Assembly: GCF_022581195.2 (NCBI RefSeq)
Contig: NC_061463.1
Coordinates: 6,386,001-6,450,000 of the forward strand
DNA: 64,000 nt
Direction: 5' to 3'
DNA from: Helicoverpa zea
Taxonomy: Eukaryota; Arthropoda; Insecta; Lepidoptera; Noctuidae
Below are positions 50,196 to 63,800 of this stretch, piece after piece (within the stretch, counting starts at the first letter, position 1; each line of letters starts with the position of its first letter). The notes under the pieces are model-generated. The model did not search any database. It worked only from the letters and a program-made list of their open reading frames with translations, and was not told the origin of the DNA. Both the position numbers and the translations under genes were made by a program.

Positions 50196-53100
50196 CTTTC
50201 TCTCTAAGGCCCGCCATACAAGGCAAGTAGTTCCCAAATCAAATACTAGTTCATGAATTAGAGTCACATATGGAGAATCAAAAGCGACAGTTAGCTGGAT
50301 GGAACAGCTGTTTCGGCGATATTGGCTCGTTCCGCGCGATACGTCCAATGCTTACAAATACACTATGTTCCGACAAATCGATACCTGCCGCCTGCCATCA
50401 GAACGTTATATTTGTGCTGTGTATACATCCACAGTTCACTTTATAGATAGAAACCTAGTAGATATAACATTGCGTTTAAAACCATACAGGTCTATGTACG
50501 AAATAGTATATATGTACTGAACGAACTATTTGCAATATTTCAAAGCTACTGCAGCACAGCGTGGGGAGTTCGTAATAGTGTTGTAAAGTAGATCTCCTGA
50601 ATTATAACTGAAATGGTGAAATCAATATGGTTTAGAAGTTTGCTTTAACTAGAATATGTTAATTTAATTAGAATATGTTAGTTAATTCAATACTTCATTC
50701 TAGGGTCTATCAAGTGAAAAGGCTTTGTTTGTAAAAAAGCAGTCATATCCAAAGAAGCCGCTTAACAAACTGTTGTGCGTTAAAAGTTAGTGTAGTTCCT
50801 CAATATTTCTACAAGGTATTGTGTAGCCGCACTAAACGTTATGAATGACGTTGCCCAAGACGTCAATTTTGCTTTATTTCTATCGTGAAACTCGGTGAGT
50901 TCTCATTTACATACACTTTGCTGACCCAACGTCGATAAAACCCTTTTTATCGCAGTAAAAAGGATTTCTGAGGTTCCACAAAGAATTCTTTACTATTTAA
51001 TAGAAATCGGAACATTTAACAGACCATTCACTGGGATCCGTCATTTAAATTGGTGTTATTATTTTATTTGGACCAGATGGGGCAGATGATACAATTCTGT
51101 AACCATTTGGTACAATTTCAAAATTGTAATTCACTTTTCATGTAATTCGTTACAACTGTGCTGAAGTTGATTCTTATTTCGATGCATAGTTAAACAACTA
51201 TGCAATTATAGTTCGTCCTTGCTCACACAAACGTATCTCTTATACACAGATTTTTTAGTAAGTGCCACCAATAGGTACGCTTGACGGCTTTGCAGGCTGG
51301 CCATAATACGCATTATTTAGGTAATTGCATTAATAGGCGTTATAGTGCGTCTTCTCCTAATGGACTATTAAGAACAGGTTTATGACTAAACCCATTCAAA
51401 ATATTAGTTAGAACAGTCACTAGTAGACCATATAGACATATAAGTAAATAACGAATATAAAGTATATACATCTTAACGCGTCTCACAAAAATGTATCGCG
51501 CGTACACACGCGGTTTCAGGCGTAAAGACTCGAATCGATAGACTGTTTTTTAAGCAAAGGTGCACAAACCGCGCGTTGCCGCGGGTAAAGTCCGCGACAA
51601 AAATACGCTAATTTGAAAGCGCTATAAGTGCCACAATCAATAGGTGCTAATACACATTTTAGATCTAAAAAAATAAAAGTAAATTGATTTAGAAAATATT
51701 CAAATTAATTTAAAATAAATCTAATAAAAGTCATGAGCCCGGTCCTTCTTGTTCTATAACTTTGTTAGGATAATACAAAAGAAATGCAGAAGTTAAAAAA
51801 AATATGAGCCAAAGTTTCCAAAGTGATTTGCATACTAAATATAAAGAAACACTGAACATGAACGGATCGCACGAGTTTTAAAACAAACGACATGAATTTT
51901 ATACCCTTTCGTAAAACTTGAGCGTTAATAGAAATGATCGATTTCTATTTAAAATATTAATCAATAGCGAATAATCTTCACCAAATTATAGAAGTATGTT
52001 TTCTATTACATCCCTGCTTAAGGTGGAGTTGCTATTTCAATCTTTTTGCGTTTATGACAAGATAAACTTGTACTTAATTTATGTAACCTTAAAAAAACTA
52101 TCACTACCTAGGTAAATACACAATAGGCCAAAAAATGCAAAATCATGCTTGAAATGCAAGTTTAACACTTAAATAACCATGTCAGCCTACAAGACCTACG
52201 TAAATGCAAGTTTAATAGTTAGTACCAAGATAAAGTTAACAAATGCATCAGTTCCCAATTTGGAAGGCAGCGATAAAAATTCGCTGATCATCGAAAAGGG
52301 GTCGGGTGTGCAAACGACGAGGCGTGTCCGCCCAACCATTTATTTTCGATTGTTCTAAATCTAACAAATATAGTTTGCCGTTGTACAGTAATCCATTTTT
52401 TTTTTGTGGATATCAAAATTGTTTGTGCCGCAGTTTTGCAGCGTTTATTGTTTCACTTTTATATTGCGAAATGGACTTTCAGTCGCCGTTTAGTTTTATC
52501 AGAATTGGCTTTACATTACATAAATATTTCTTTGCCAACCTTTGTCCCAAGTCGGGTATTATTTCGTCATAAAATGGACCTGCCAACCAAACTTCTGTTG
52601 ACTATTGACGTTACACAACAGTGTCCATTTAGTGGACGGTTTCTGAGAACCGTTCGGTCGTTTATCTATTAATTTACCAACAATAAAATTGCTCTGAAAA
52701 GAGCCGCAGGAGAGGTAAGTGCGACCACTGTGTGATTGATAAAATTGCATTATTATAAATAACTTCATAAGAGTCAGGTAAAACAATTTATCTACTACCG
52801 ATATTAATTATTATATCGCCATTCAGTTCGATTTCATAAGAATTCAAAAGAAGCTACGGTACAAATTATTTTATTGATCCCTTATCCAAACAAAACATTT
52901 TCCTACGGTTTCAAGATGGCGTAACAAAGTGACAGAACTACTTTCGCGTTTGTAGGTAATAACCTGGCAAGGATTAAATAATTCCATAGAATATACTCGA
53001 ACAATAACGATACAAATAATATTATTATGCATCTTATTTATCGTATTACATATTTATCGAGTTGTTATTCAACAAGTCAATATAATGCAACACGTTTTAT

Positions 53101-53812
53101 TGTAAGATAAGAGCGCGTCATGCATTCCTTGAGCTGTTAAATAAAATTGTGTGGTTCGGAATCAGTGCCATTGTAGCAATATGTATCGAGATACGTGTCT
53201 CCACGAAGTGTGAGCTTGCTGTCTCACCTGCCATTTTTGACATAGACTATAAACGCAAAGTATAATGTCGCTGTTTTATAAAAAGGCTATATTTGGTTTA
53301 AAAAATATTAGGTACAATAAACATGTTTTCCCAATGGAACACCTACAGTACCTACACCTACATTGCATCAGTTATTATTAGTCCTGATTGGGCGTACCTA
53401 AGCCTATATTTATTGATAGCAAGTCTATTTATTGACGAAAAATCCTTCATGAAAAAACTTAATATTAGAAGCAGAAACTAAGAATAGAACGTTAGATCGC
53501 AGCTTAGGCTCTCAAATTATATTTACGTTATAAATTGGTTGCTCTTACAACGAAGGTTTCAAAATGAGAAATCATATATCTATATTATCTATTATTACAT
53601 AATCATACACCGGTCTTACACTATGCCTATCGTTAGCCTCAATATTGTATATCAACTGCGGTTGTGTGTCAACATTAGCGCGTTAAAGGCGTTGAGACAA
53701 TTATTTATATATTAACTAATTGTTATTTAATCGATTCAATTATACCTACACGTGTCAATTGAAGATATATCTACGTCTTACGTAAGCATATACATTGATT
53801 CTTATGACTTGT
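50196..53812. other. AT-rich non-coding stretch
   Basis: No gene recognised. Overlapping frames at 52306-52672 have no known domain. A good splice donor (GGAGAG|GTAAGTGC) occurs near 52714 with a short open stretch before it but no acceptor of similar quality. Confidence 0.5.
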
Positions 53813-53865
53813 TTAAGATACAAATCAATGTAATGGAATTACCAATACATTGATTTGTATCTTAA
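53813..53865. repeat. Perfect 20-bp inverted repeat with 13-nt loop
   Basis: Arms at 53813-53832 and 53846-53865 are exact reverse complements (left arm TTAAGATACAAATCAATGTA) around a 13-nt loop. Outside them, related words (TACATTGATT, CTTACGT and ACGTAAG) recur, so this may be the centre of a degraded TIR element. As RNA it would form a hairpin of precursor-microRNA shape but with too short a stem. Confidence 0.8.
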
Positions 53866-54482
53866 TCGAACGTAAGAATATTAAATAGACAGAGGTTTTA
53901 TGCTAAAATTCAATAAAGAGCGTGTCCACACTAGCGGATTCTCCACTCGGTTTTACACCGCCACCTTATAAGTTAGTTTAAATCCTAATGTAAATGGTGC
54001 AGACACGAAAGAAATAATAAGTATGTATGCGTGTAAAAGGTGTATATTTGAACAAAAGAGCTCGAACGAAAGATTGTTTATCTGATCCTAAACCTAAAAC
54101 AATAAAAGGGATACCTTTATCGAACCTTTTAAGCTCGACAGGCGTTTTTTCTCTGCTGCGTAAGGTAAGCTTTTTCAAGGATGGCAACGAAAGGAGAGGG
54201 GCACTCCTTTACATTGCCTTTTTAGAAAACAAGACTCAGGTACTGAAAATAGCACGAATTGAATGCAAGAGCTGCTGCTATTTTGAAGTTGAAACTTTGA
54301 AACTGTCGTAAATAAGCACAGAAATATGAGAAACTCTTACAACCCCTTGCTCTTCAATTCATTATCGACGTATCGACTATCGAACCTCCTATATATACAG
54401 CACCACACTGTTCGCGCTATCAAACATAGGGAATTTAATATTAAGTTTAAGCTTACACATGACAGCGAATTTCTCAACACTA
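53866..54482. other. Non-coding stretch with a 94-codon frame
   Basis: The plus frame 54027-54311 is Lys/Arg-rich with no recognised domain, and codon use is like the background. I do not call it a gene. Confidence 0.4.
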
Positions 54483-54595
54483 CTGGCAGCACCTCTGCAT
54501 GTTGTGGGTTTGATTCCCGCAATAACAAATATTTGAACAACCCACAGATTGGTAAGCTGTGTATAAGTGTTTGTATGTGTCAAATGGCTGATTAG
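54483..54595 (+). repeat. tRNA-derived SINE fragment
   Basis: GGGTTTGATTCCCGC (a diverged Pol III B box) is followed by ACAAATATTTG and ACCCACAGATTGG, then a GTGT-rich tail. This order is the usual 3' part of a tRNA-related lepidopteran SINE. The A-box part is missing or too decayed to see. Confidence 0.5.
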
Positions 54596-55551
54596 AAATG
54601 CACAAACACGCATGTTCTATTGATATAAATATTTGTCTTTATAATTAGCGTAACTTCTCTATATATCTGTGTTCCAAATTGTACACAAATGTAGCTATAG
54701 TATGAATATCAACATATTAATTAACGCTCCAAATGATATCATTAGGAACACCAGTTACAAATGTTTGATTATTCCTGCAAATGTCTCTCTATGAAACGGA
54801 ACGCAGGAAATGGTTCTGAGACAATTATCCTTCCTTTTCTGTAGAATACTACAGTACCTATACATGCATTATACAGAAAGTAACGACTTGACCTATTTTT
54901 AAAGCACCTAAGTACTAGTAGACTATGAACTATATACACATAAAGACTAAAATAACGATGTATGTGTAGTACGTAAGTATCAAGATCGTGCAGTGTGAAC
55001 ATGAGATAAACTCCGAAGCACCTCAAAGAAGCGTATAGAATTCAGCAAAGTTTCCCCACATTCTGGAGCACCATCCGTTTTGCGTCTGACTTCTAAAACT
55101 ACTTGACGAGCTCATCAGAGTAAACAATAAACTGTTGTACGCAAACAAACTCTTGAGAAACGCTAAAGGCTCTATCAACCAAGAGTACATTGTTACTACA
55201 TTTAACTTTGAGATTTAAAGGTGAAGGAAATTGGTACTCTTTACCCCGTCCAAAACGTTTGTCAAAGTAATATCGTGGCGCAGCTATAAAACCCATCCAT
55301 TGTCATCATAAAATACTGGGAATCTCCTCACAAATGAGTCCTTAAAATCTCATTCTCTTCTAAATATAATTTGTTGAGTGTGTCTCTTAAAATGGCGAGT
55401 ATTTCGTAAATAATGGACTGAGACGAGCATTGTGTTCAGACGTTATTGGATGTCGTGTACACTGGTCTTCACCTTAATGGCAGGTCGCTGTTATTATTAT
55501 GAAATTGTAACTGGGTCGTGTCAACATGACACTAATGCAATATTATTAAAC
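54596..55551. other. AT-rich non-coding stretch
   Basis: Nothing recognisable beyond short open frames on the minus strand (54769-55026, 55099-55296) without domains. Confidence 0.45.
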
Positions 55552-55560
55552 AAAGTGGAA

Positions 55561-55941
55561 GTCGTGGTGGCCTCGTGGGTAAAAGACCAACCTCTCAAGT
55601 ATGAGGGCGCGGGTTCGATTCCAGGTCAGGCAAGTACCAATGCAACTTTTCTAAGTTTGTATGTACTTTCTAAGTATATCTTAGACACCAATGACTGTGT
55701 TTCGGATGGCACGTTAAACTGTAGGTCCTGGCTGTCATTGAACATCCTTGGCAGTCGTTACGGGTAGTCAGAAGCCAGTAAGTCTGACACCAGTCTAACC
55801 AAGGGGTATCGGGTTGCCCAGGTAACTGGGTTGAGGAGGTCAGATAGGCAGTCGCTTCTTGTAAAGCACTGGTACTCAGCCGAATCCGGTTAGACTGGAA
55901 GCCGACCCCAACATAGTTGGGAAAAGGCTCGGAGGATGATG
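55561..55941 (+). repeat. Full-length tRNA-derived SINE with 9-bp target duplication
   Basis: The element starts GTCGTGGTGGCCTCGTGGG (A box about 55568-55579), carries the B box GGTTCGATTCC at 55612-55622, and ends with the typical lepidopteran terminus GGTTAGACTGGAAGCCGACC, CCAACATAGTTGGGAAAA and CTCGGAGGATGATG. AAAGTGGAA flanks both sides (55552-55560 and 55942-55950). It needs enzymes from a LINE to move. The 9-bp duplication is exact, so the insertion is not very old. The family resembles HaSE-type SINEs of noctuids, from memory. Confidence 0.88.
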
Positions 55942-55950
55942 AAAGTGGAA

Positions 55951-58900
55951 AGTTCTGTCAGTTTATTTTTATATGATTCTTTGTCATATTCATATGATAT
56001 GCCTTGACTGCTTAATAAGGAACTTTGTGACGTCTGGTATTCCGAGAACGAATTCTAGCTATACTGAAGCAAGGCAGAGTAAATTCTTAATAGGTACTAA
56101 TTACGAGTATTCATTAGGGAATTCTGAGTAGAAAGCCAAAGACTTTGTACCTATTCATTAGCATCTTCTATCTATAACGTGGTACGTATGAATTACCTAA
56201 TATACGATTTATCAATTTCCGGGCAAGATTATTGATTAATATAATTATGTTGTAAGATGTCTTTACGTACGTTTTCATCAGAGAGATAAATGGCGGATAA
56301 ATGGGAGACACCAATAATGATTTAATAAAGGTTATTACATTATTAGTCGTTAGTGCGCGTCGATAAGGTAGCGCGGTGTACCGGAGTGTGCATGATAACA
56401 CCCACGTTCCGAATTAATTAATTATATATTCATTCGATGTACACCGATGTATTTACTCTTATTACTAACAACTTGTAGATAAATATCATAAGTACCTTTG
56501 AACTTCTTAAGAAATATCTACATCTACACAAGCCCAAGCACAATTTCCATTTAACCTACTTTCAAAAATATTTAAAACTTTCGGCCTGAACGAAGGCACA
56601 AAGAAATGGAAGCGAACGCCGCGATTGTAAATAACTTTGAGTGTTAAAAAGAAAAATAAGTTATAATAACATTGCAACCTTATAAAATAATTCTGCGATA
56701 CCACTGCTCGGGTACTCGGTTGTTTTCTTAATTAATCTTCAGCATCCCCTTTGGGTATACTAAAAGCAACTCTTTATGATTTTTTATTAAGAAGCATCGT
56801 AAAAAGTAAAGGCAAGATAAAGCGAGGTACGTAGTATGTACGTACCTATGTACCAGAGAGATTTCTTCTTTTTGTTTAGGTACTTATATTTATTATTCGT
56901 ACATGTATTCGTTCAACACGTGTTATGTACCTATCTAATAATATGTAATTGGTACTGTTGTTATATGTTTACGGCATGTTTTATCATATTACAATCATTT
57001 ATAATACCTATTTGTCAGTCGGAAATAGAACCAGTTTACATGTAAATTCTACATAGTATGTAGTTGTTAGGAATATATCAAGTTTAATTAATATTAATCG
57101 TGGACTGTGCTGAGGTAGTGTACCGCTGTACGTTACACCGCAGACGCGGCGTGTAACGTAACGCGTACAAAGACAAATTGCAAGCGCAAACACATTGCCG
57201 TGCTCATTACACTACCTACCATTTATTATTAACAAAGCTTTGATTACCAACCCTACCATTGTACACCGCATTCCCTCAAGCAAAGGGCAACCAACAAACA
57301 GCTACTAAATATACAAAATCAGAATTCATTTAAATTCAAATGAAGCTGAAATTCTGGACTTTTAAAAAGTTTTGCAGTTTCAGAACTCAGTCCTAAAACG
57401 CCCACACTTCACCAGTTTGTAGTGTTTATGTTGGGAAGTGGCGCAACAAACTCCCCAGCGACAAGAACACTGTAGCTTTTAATGGTAACGGAAGGGAGAC
57501 TAATCAAGACTAGACCGGAATGTAAATAATTACGACATAAGCCTACGTGTAAAATGTCCGTCAAACCAGAAAATAACGAGGGTATAGACGGCGATAGGCA
57601 GAGTGCGAGCAACTAAAGTCCTGCGATTCAGAATCAGATTAGATAAGGTACCTATGTACAAGAAGCGTTTCAGGTGGAGTACACCCTTTGTAACGATAAG
57701 CCCATTTTATTGTCTGCGTTCGTCGCTGGCCGCTCGCCTTTATCTTTTTACTGTCGGCCCGAACCGGCATTAGCAATATGCTTCACGAGTTACGGCTTCA
57801 ACGAAAACTGGAAGCGGACAATTATTTTTTTTACTCACTGATCGATATTCTACCGTCGTAGTGCTACGTTTAAGTGTTGTTTTTATAATCAAAGTTACAA
57901 TAAAACAGGAGCAGATGTGTCGAATTTAGCCGGCGTGTGTACCGCGTAGGCGTAGCTCAAACAAAGAGTACGTGACTGTTGGTGCCAGTGTAATCAATAT
58001 GCAGCCGTGTGCAGCGTGGACGTATTTGATCGCACTAATTGGACGCATTTGATCACACCAACTAATTAATATCACACCAACTAAATTATTTGATTGAAAA
58101 TCCAATCACTAACTTCAAGAAATAGCTACGTGAAGCTGATCCAAATTAAAAAAAATCTGAGCTCAATTTTATATAAATTGTACATTTTTATCACGTATCC
58201 GATCGTTTAGTAGCGTAATGACATAAAAAACATTAACAACGTTTGCGACTTTAAAATTCACGCGAAAATTTCACAGCTGTTGTGACACCCCGAGGCAATT
58301 TTCACGAATAATCGGAGAAACGATCGACATTAAAACATGTTAATTTCATTAAATATATTTTTATTTCAATCTCACAATCAACCGTGTCACACAAATCCTT
58401 TGATAGTCTATTAGAATAAAATGCTAAAAATATTACTTCTTTAGTAGATAGTATTTTGTTTGGCAGGATTTTATTTTTTATTCGATCCTGTAATTCTTGG
58501 TACAGGTGCTCTTTATATTTTCTCAAACTTCAAAGCCCGTTTAGTGCAAAGCGTTTCTCTTTTCTGCTTGGCCGGACTCACCCGAATTACGTAGGTATAC
58601 TTGCTTTACTTTGTTGCCAGGTTGACTATCGCTGTCCGCTTTGGCTAAGCTTCGTTTATTTTGAAGCGCTTTTGTTGACGACAAACTTAAGTTTATCCGT
58701 CTGAAGTGCACAGCGTACTCACTTGCATGCAAATGTTGAAGCAACAAACATCATAAACAGTAAAACACTGCTGACGCGGCAGACGGCATGTTCCCGACGA
58801 CAAACGTCAAAGCCGCCCGACAAACTCCCCAATTGTTGAAGATTTAGTACTCAACTCAATCAGCTTTGAAGTAGACTGCAGTACAATTGATTTCCCCTTT

Positions 58901-60419
58901 TAGCAGTTTCAAATTATAAAGTACCTAATTCCTTACAAAACCAGCAAGTGATAAGTAAGTCGCTACAACTGCCAATTATACCGGGAGCTAGTCACTGAAT
59001 GTTTCTCACGTTTATTTTCCCTCCCTTCACAATGCTCACATTTTTCATGCTCATTATCTCCACTTTGCACTGTATGAACAAAGTATGACAGCCCATTCAT
59101 TAGAAAGGCTGCCTTTTTCATCTCCACTAACTTTTGTGTAGCTACTTATATGTATGTAGCTACTTATTCACAGGTTCTTGATATTTTTATGAATGGTTTA
59201 TTATTAGGTGATTGTAGACGTTATTTGTGCGCCAATTTTAGAAAAACCTCTTTGTTTGACCTTTTGTGTCGTTAAATAAAAATTGGCACAGGTGGCACGT
59301 AAACAAAAAGTAAGTTGTGCGAAATTACTCCAATATAGCTTCACAGGAAATATAAAATCGCGTAGGTGGATAACATTGTGGAGCAAAAATAAATTCTTAT
59401 GTTTTTTTACAGAAAATGTCCCGTAAAACATGAACGTTAAAACGATTTGTCTTGTTTCCCTTTTTGTTAAACGTAAGACATCGTGTTGCTACATTTATTA
59501 CAACATGTTCTATTTTCCTTCTTTAATCAAACTCTCTTTGTGCATCACGTTAATAAAGTCATCTTACATCAAAAGGACTTCAAGGGTTTCCAATTATAGC
59601 GAGTGTTTGCGAACATTCATTGTTGTCTTATCTCCGACTTGTGAATCTTTCTTCAGACCGAGGTGTGCTGGGATTGTGAAGCTACTTCTGTTCTCTCGCT
59701 CCTTTCCCTTTAAACATTGTTATTGCTCGTTCATTACGATAATAAAAATGTATTTGAGTCGCCACCTTGCAGTAACAAGACTTTACAGATTCAAATGGAT
59801 AAAAAAGGTTCACTCCGCCTCAATATACTTAGTTCAATTCAGTTACGCCCTTAGATAAAACGAGGTAAGAGATCACAATGCAAAACAAAGGACAGGGATT
59901 CAGTGATGTTTTTCTTAAACAAAAACGTTTCTACAAATTTTATGTAAACGTGCTGATAACATACATTTCCCTGTTCGTTGGGTACTTGTACTGAATAGAA
60001 GCAATGAAAAATTAGCGCCGTTAAAAAAAATCGTAGCAAATGTGACATCTGATAACTGTTCCGCCCAGACATGTAGGTCTCAAACCATTTTATGATTTTC
60101 TTGAAAGTGCAAACGAGTAGACATTAATTAACTAAATTATTGACTCCTTACCTTATAAGTAAAGTAAAGACATTCGATAACATTTTGAAACAAAAAACAA
60201 CTAAATAAACCCGAACTCTACGCGATCAAAGAGCGCCATTACGGTATCATTAATTAGATACGTCCTATACTTAACTTCTAAAATAACCTTGAATGTTCCA
60301 AACTATTAAATACATTAGGTAAGTAGACGTCAAGGGTATGTATTACTTCGTCATGCATTCAACAGGTACAGTTATATGGTAGACATCCACTGAAGAATGG
60401 ATATGCGTTTACGATATCT
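55951..60419. other. AT-rich non-coding stretch
   Basis: No gene recognised. Two small inverted repeats are present: AGGTACGTA/TACGTACCT near 56825-56847 and TACGTTACAC/GTGTAACGTA at 57129-57160. The frame 59430-59858 (142 codons) is the longest here but is AT-biased, Cys/Phe/Ser-rich and has no known domain. Confidence 0.45.
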
Positions 60420-60800
60420 TATACGAGCGCGATAATGGAGTCGGTGGAGCGGCGAGCGCGCGCGGCGCCAGGGCCGTCGGACGCTGGTGGTGCTGCCGGG
60501 GCTCGCCAGCCGGACTAAGGTAAATAATTAAATCGGCAAAGCGCTACTTACGCGGGGTGCGCGTCCGGGGTGCGCTAGTAGCGGAGGTGTGTGAGGCCGC
60601 GTGGCCGGGCTGCGGCAGACTGTTGCTCCCGGGCCCGCTTCACTTGTTACGTGCCTCCCGCCCGCCCTGCGCGGATGGTAGCCGCCCTCCGCGCGTCGCA
60701 CCTTCAACCCCGTTTCGACAACCCCGCCCCGCATCCGCTCACCAATATCACGGGTCCTTCACTTTGCAGCATCCTCACTCACTTAGGTAGGCACAAAGGT
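60420..60800. promoter_or_regulatory. GC-rich island: candidate promoter/first-exon region
   Basis: About 380 bp of strongly CpG-rich DNA in an AT-rich region. On the plus strand a segment containing a 27-codon ATG frame (60435-60518) ends at ACTAAG|GTAAATA (donor at 60519), and farther on TCACTTTGCAG (acceptor-like) precedes 29 nt and then AAAG|GTGAGC. On the minus strand CCCCGC|GTAAGTAG is a consensus donor at 60552-60545. Transcription could start on either strand. No coding sequence is recognised; frames through the island have the Arg/Pro/Ala composition expected of GC-rich DNA. Confidence 0.4.
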
Positions 60801-63800
60801 GAGCATTTTCATCAGTTTCTTTCGGATGCAGCCTTCGTCAGTCAGGTAGACACGTGTCATGTCACATGGACGTGGAGGTTTTGCTCAAAAGTTTACTTTA
60901 TCATGATTCAGCATGACATTGTGTTTTTACCTTAGAACAATTATTGTTTTATAATGGGTTAAACTCGCGTAAAGCCTGCGACTTGAAATTGAAGTTTTTA
61001 CCAGACTGTTTTTATTTTTCTCTCTATCGTGTTATAGTGGGTAGGTACTTGTATTGTATATCTCCAACTACCGTACAAGTGTACCTGCTGTCATTACTAG
61101 AGGTTACGAAAGTAGGTATATAGACATTTGTATATACAAGGTGAGTGACAGCGGCGGCCCCAACATCAGTATCTAGAACGCAATTCAATAACAGCCAAAA
61201 CTACGAGTCACATTTACCTTCATAAACACCTACACAGTGTTTATTTATAGAAACATTATTGAGTTTTAGTGATCCCTGGGCACTACGAGCCCCTCTATTT
61301 TCTTGTCAATTTCTGTACAAGTCAACGTACGTCCAGTTCTTACAGATGGTCATTTTTTATACAGTTACAGTAGCCACCTATTTCTAAAATTAGTGAAGCA
61401 AAAGGATGATGCACAAATAATTTGTCACTTTATACGAGACTTTCAACATTGACATTTTATTTATATCAAAGAATATCACAGAAAAGGTAAATGGTATTGT
61501 AGTGGTCTGGTATTCTGGAGATTAATGTCCAAGATAATCCTATCACACACCTGCAATTTGGACGAAAATTCCTAGAAAAGGGGCTTACAGAATACTCAAA
61601 GCCAGACGTCGAACGAAATTGAAAAATCTGTAAACATGAAAATACATACAGGCACATAAATACCTGCGTATTTATTGAAGAGAAATGTACATGTTATCAC
61701 GCAAATGGATGTAGAGTTTAGCGCGAAAATATAAACATGTCAGTCAGTTATAGTCCGTGGTTATTCTTAAAAATATGGGCACGACTCGTTATAATATTTA
61801 AGAGAATGTATTAATAGTAAAAAAAATAAGGAGACGTTATAATTAAGACAGAAGCAGAGACAGAGCTTGGTAATTGATTTGTGGGAAAGCTAATCTTGAC
61901 CGCGCAGGAAGTTTAGTAGGAACCTCAATTAATACAAACGAAATTCGATGTCACGGGGTTGAATCCAGGACAGGTACAAGATTGAAGTCTTAAATAAGTG
62001 GCTTCTAAGCGGTTACGCCCCAAGCAAAGAGTAATCGATTGGTAAATGCAGAGACGACATCAATCGCGCGTGTCGCCGACGACAGATTTGCGATAATCCG
62101 CACGATTAGACGACAAGCACGTCTTCTGCCCTCCCGAACGTATATCATAGATTAAAATAATAATTATATATGTGGAGAGCGACCTCCAAACGTTAATTAA
62201 AGAGGTGCAACACTAACAAATTATGTAAAGTTAATAAGCGGGTAATTAGTTCGTTCGTGTAGTAAGTGTAATTATAGTGCACTCATGTGGGCTTGTTTAT
62301 TGAATTCATTGTAAAGGCGAATGGGGTTGCGTCGAACATTCATTTGTTTTTGTTTTTTTGTTTTCAATACTCTTGACGTTTGACGTTTCATTGTATATAT
62401 TTGTCACTTTCAAAATATCCTCTCATGTGCAGAAATCTTAAAATATATTACAGCTCTTATCAAATAACCAAGCCTCTCTGTGTACCAGTATGACGACTGC
62501 GCAACAGTCGACATGTGAGTATGAAAAAAACACTAAATACAAGAGGCATCAAATGACTGACCCCTGACTGACAAAGTATTTTTCGAGATTCGAAAACAGC
62601 ACAGCACCTTCAATAACCTTAAAAAAACAATAAATTGATAACTATCATCAAGTTATTGTTAGAAGCACGTGTATGTAACAAGCCCACGACAGTGTATTTT
62701 TATCTCAATGTTGTCAGCTGTAAACTCTATGCGAAATGCCAATAAAGTAATTGCTGCATATGGAGTTACGAAGCAAAGCTAGGGTTTATTCGGAATAATA
62801 CAGAAATAGCAGCTTGTTATCAGTTATTTCACTTTACGAACTGCATTTGGCTCACTTCACTGTTAACTACGTGGGCGGGGATTATGCACTCTATGATTTT
62901 CCTCCTACAAGAAAATATACACCATTTTATTTTTAAAATATTCTTTATAAACTAACAAATGCGTGGTAGCTGCCAGGTTAAACTTGTTTTTGTAAGTATT
63001 TTATTTCGAGCAGCAAATTACACACTAAGCTTTATATTTTTCACCAAATATAGTTATAACTGATTTTATTTATAAAGGTTTATATACTTACTTGCTTTTA
63101 TATATATATATTTATTCGTTTATATTTTTGTTTTTGCAGGTCAGACGGAGGTATACTCGGTAATATGGTTTCCTTGATATAATTGCTTTTTCTGTGGCAT
63201 AAATGATAACACTCATATTTCTTGCTTTTCTTGTTTTGCTCTTATTTAGTGTTTATTCTTGATCTTGGTTAAGTTTGTTTTAAAACTTCATCGCCTTTAT
63301 TGCGTAGTTGTATATAGCTCAATAGAACTTTAATTTTAATTTTTACCACACAGCACTTCATATTAGGTACCTACATATGTGGGTGCTAACTTTTTGAGTG
63401 CATTTAAGCAAGTTCTTTTACAATCACAAAACTGAAAGATAGCAAAATGTCAATAGTCTCTGTAATGGTAGAAAGAAACTTATGCTCCTAAGTGATATAT
63501 AAAACAATTTGTATAAAATGGTAGGGTAGTGCCGCTGGCAGGGCGCGCGGCGGCCGGCACTCAGGGTCTCTCAAGGGCCTCGTAGAACCCTATTCTCAGA
63601 GCTAGTTCTTTTTCGTTGTATCTCCGAATGAGAGGATTCATTTAAAAATACCAAGGGAGAACAGGGTTTAATAGTGGCATGAAAATTACAATTGAAATGT
63701 TAAGCATGTGATTAAAGATTTCATTTATAGATACTCTGGATATCAGATCATCTCATGATAAATTATAGGTAATATGATAGTCTAATAGACAAAGTGAAAA

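Noticed and set aside
59430..59858. Longest closed frame of the right half (142 codons)
   Set aside because: AT-biased, hydrophobic and Cys/Ser-rich by composition, no domain or conserved motif; consistent with chance in AT-rich DNA.
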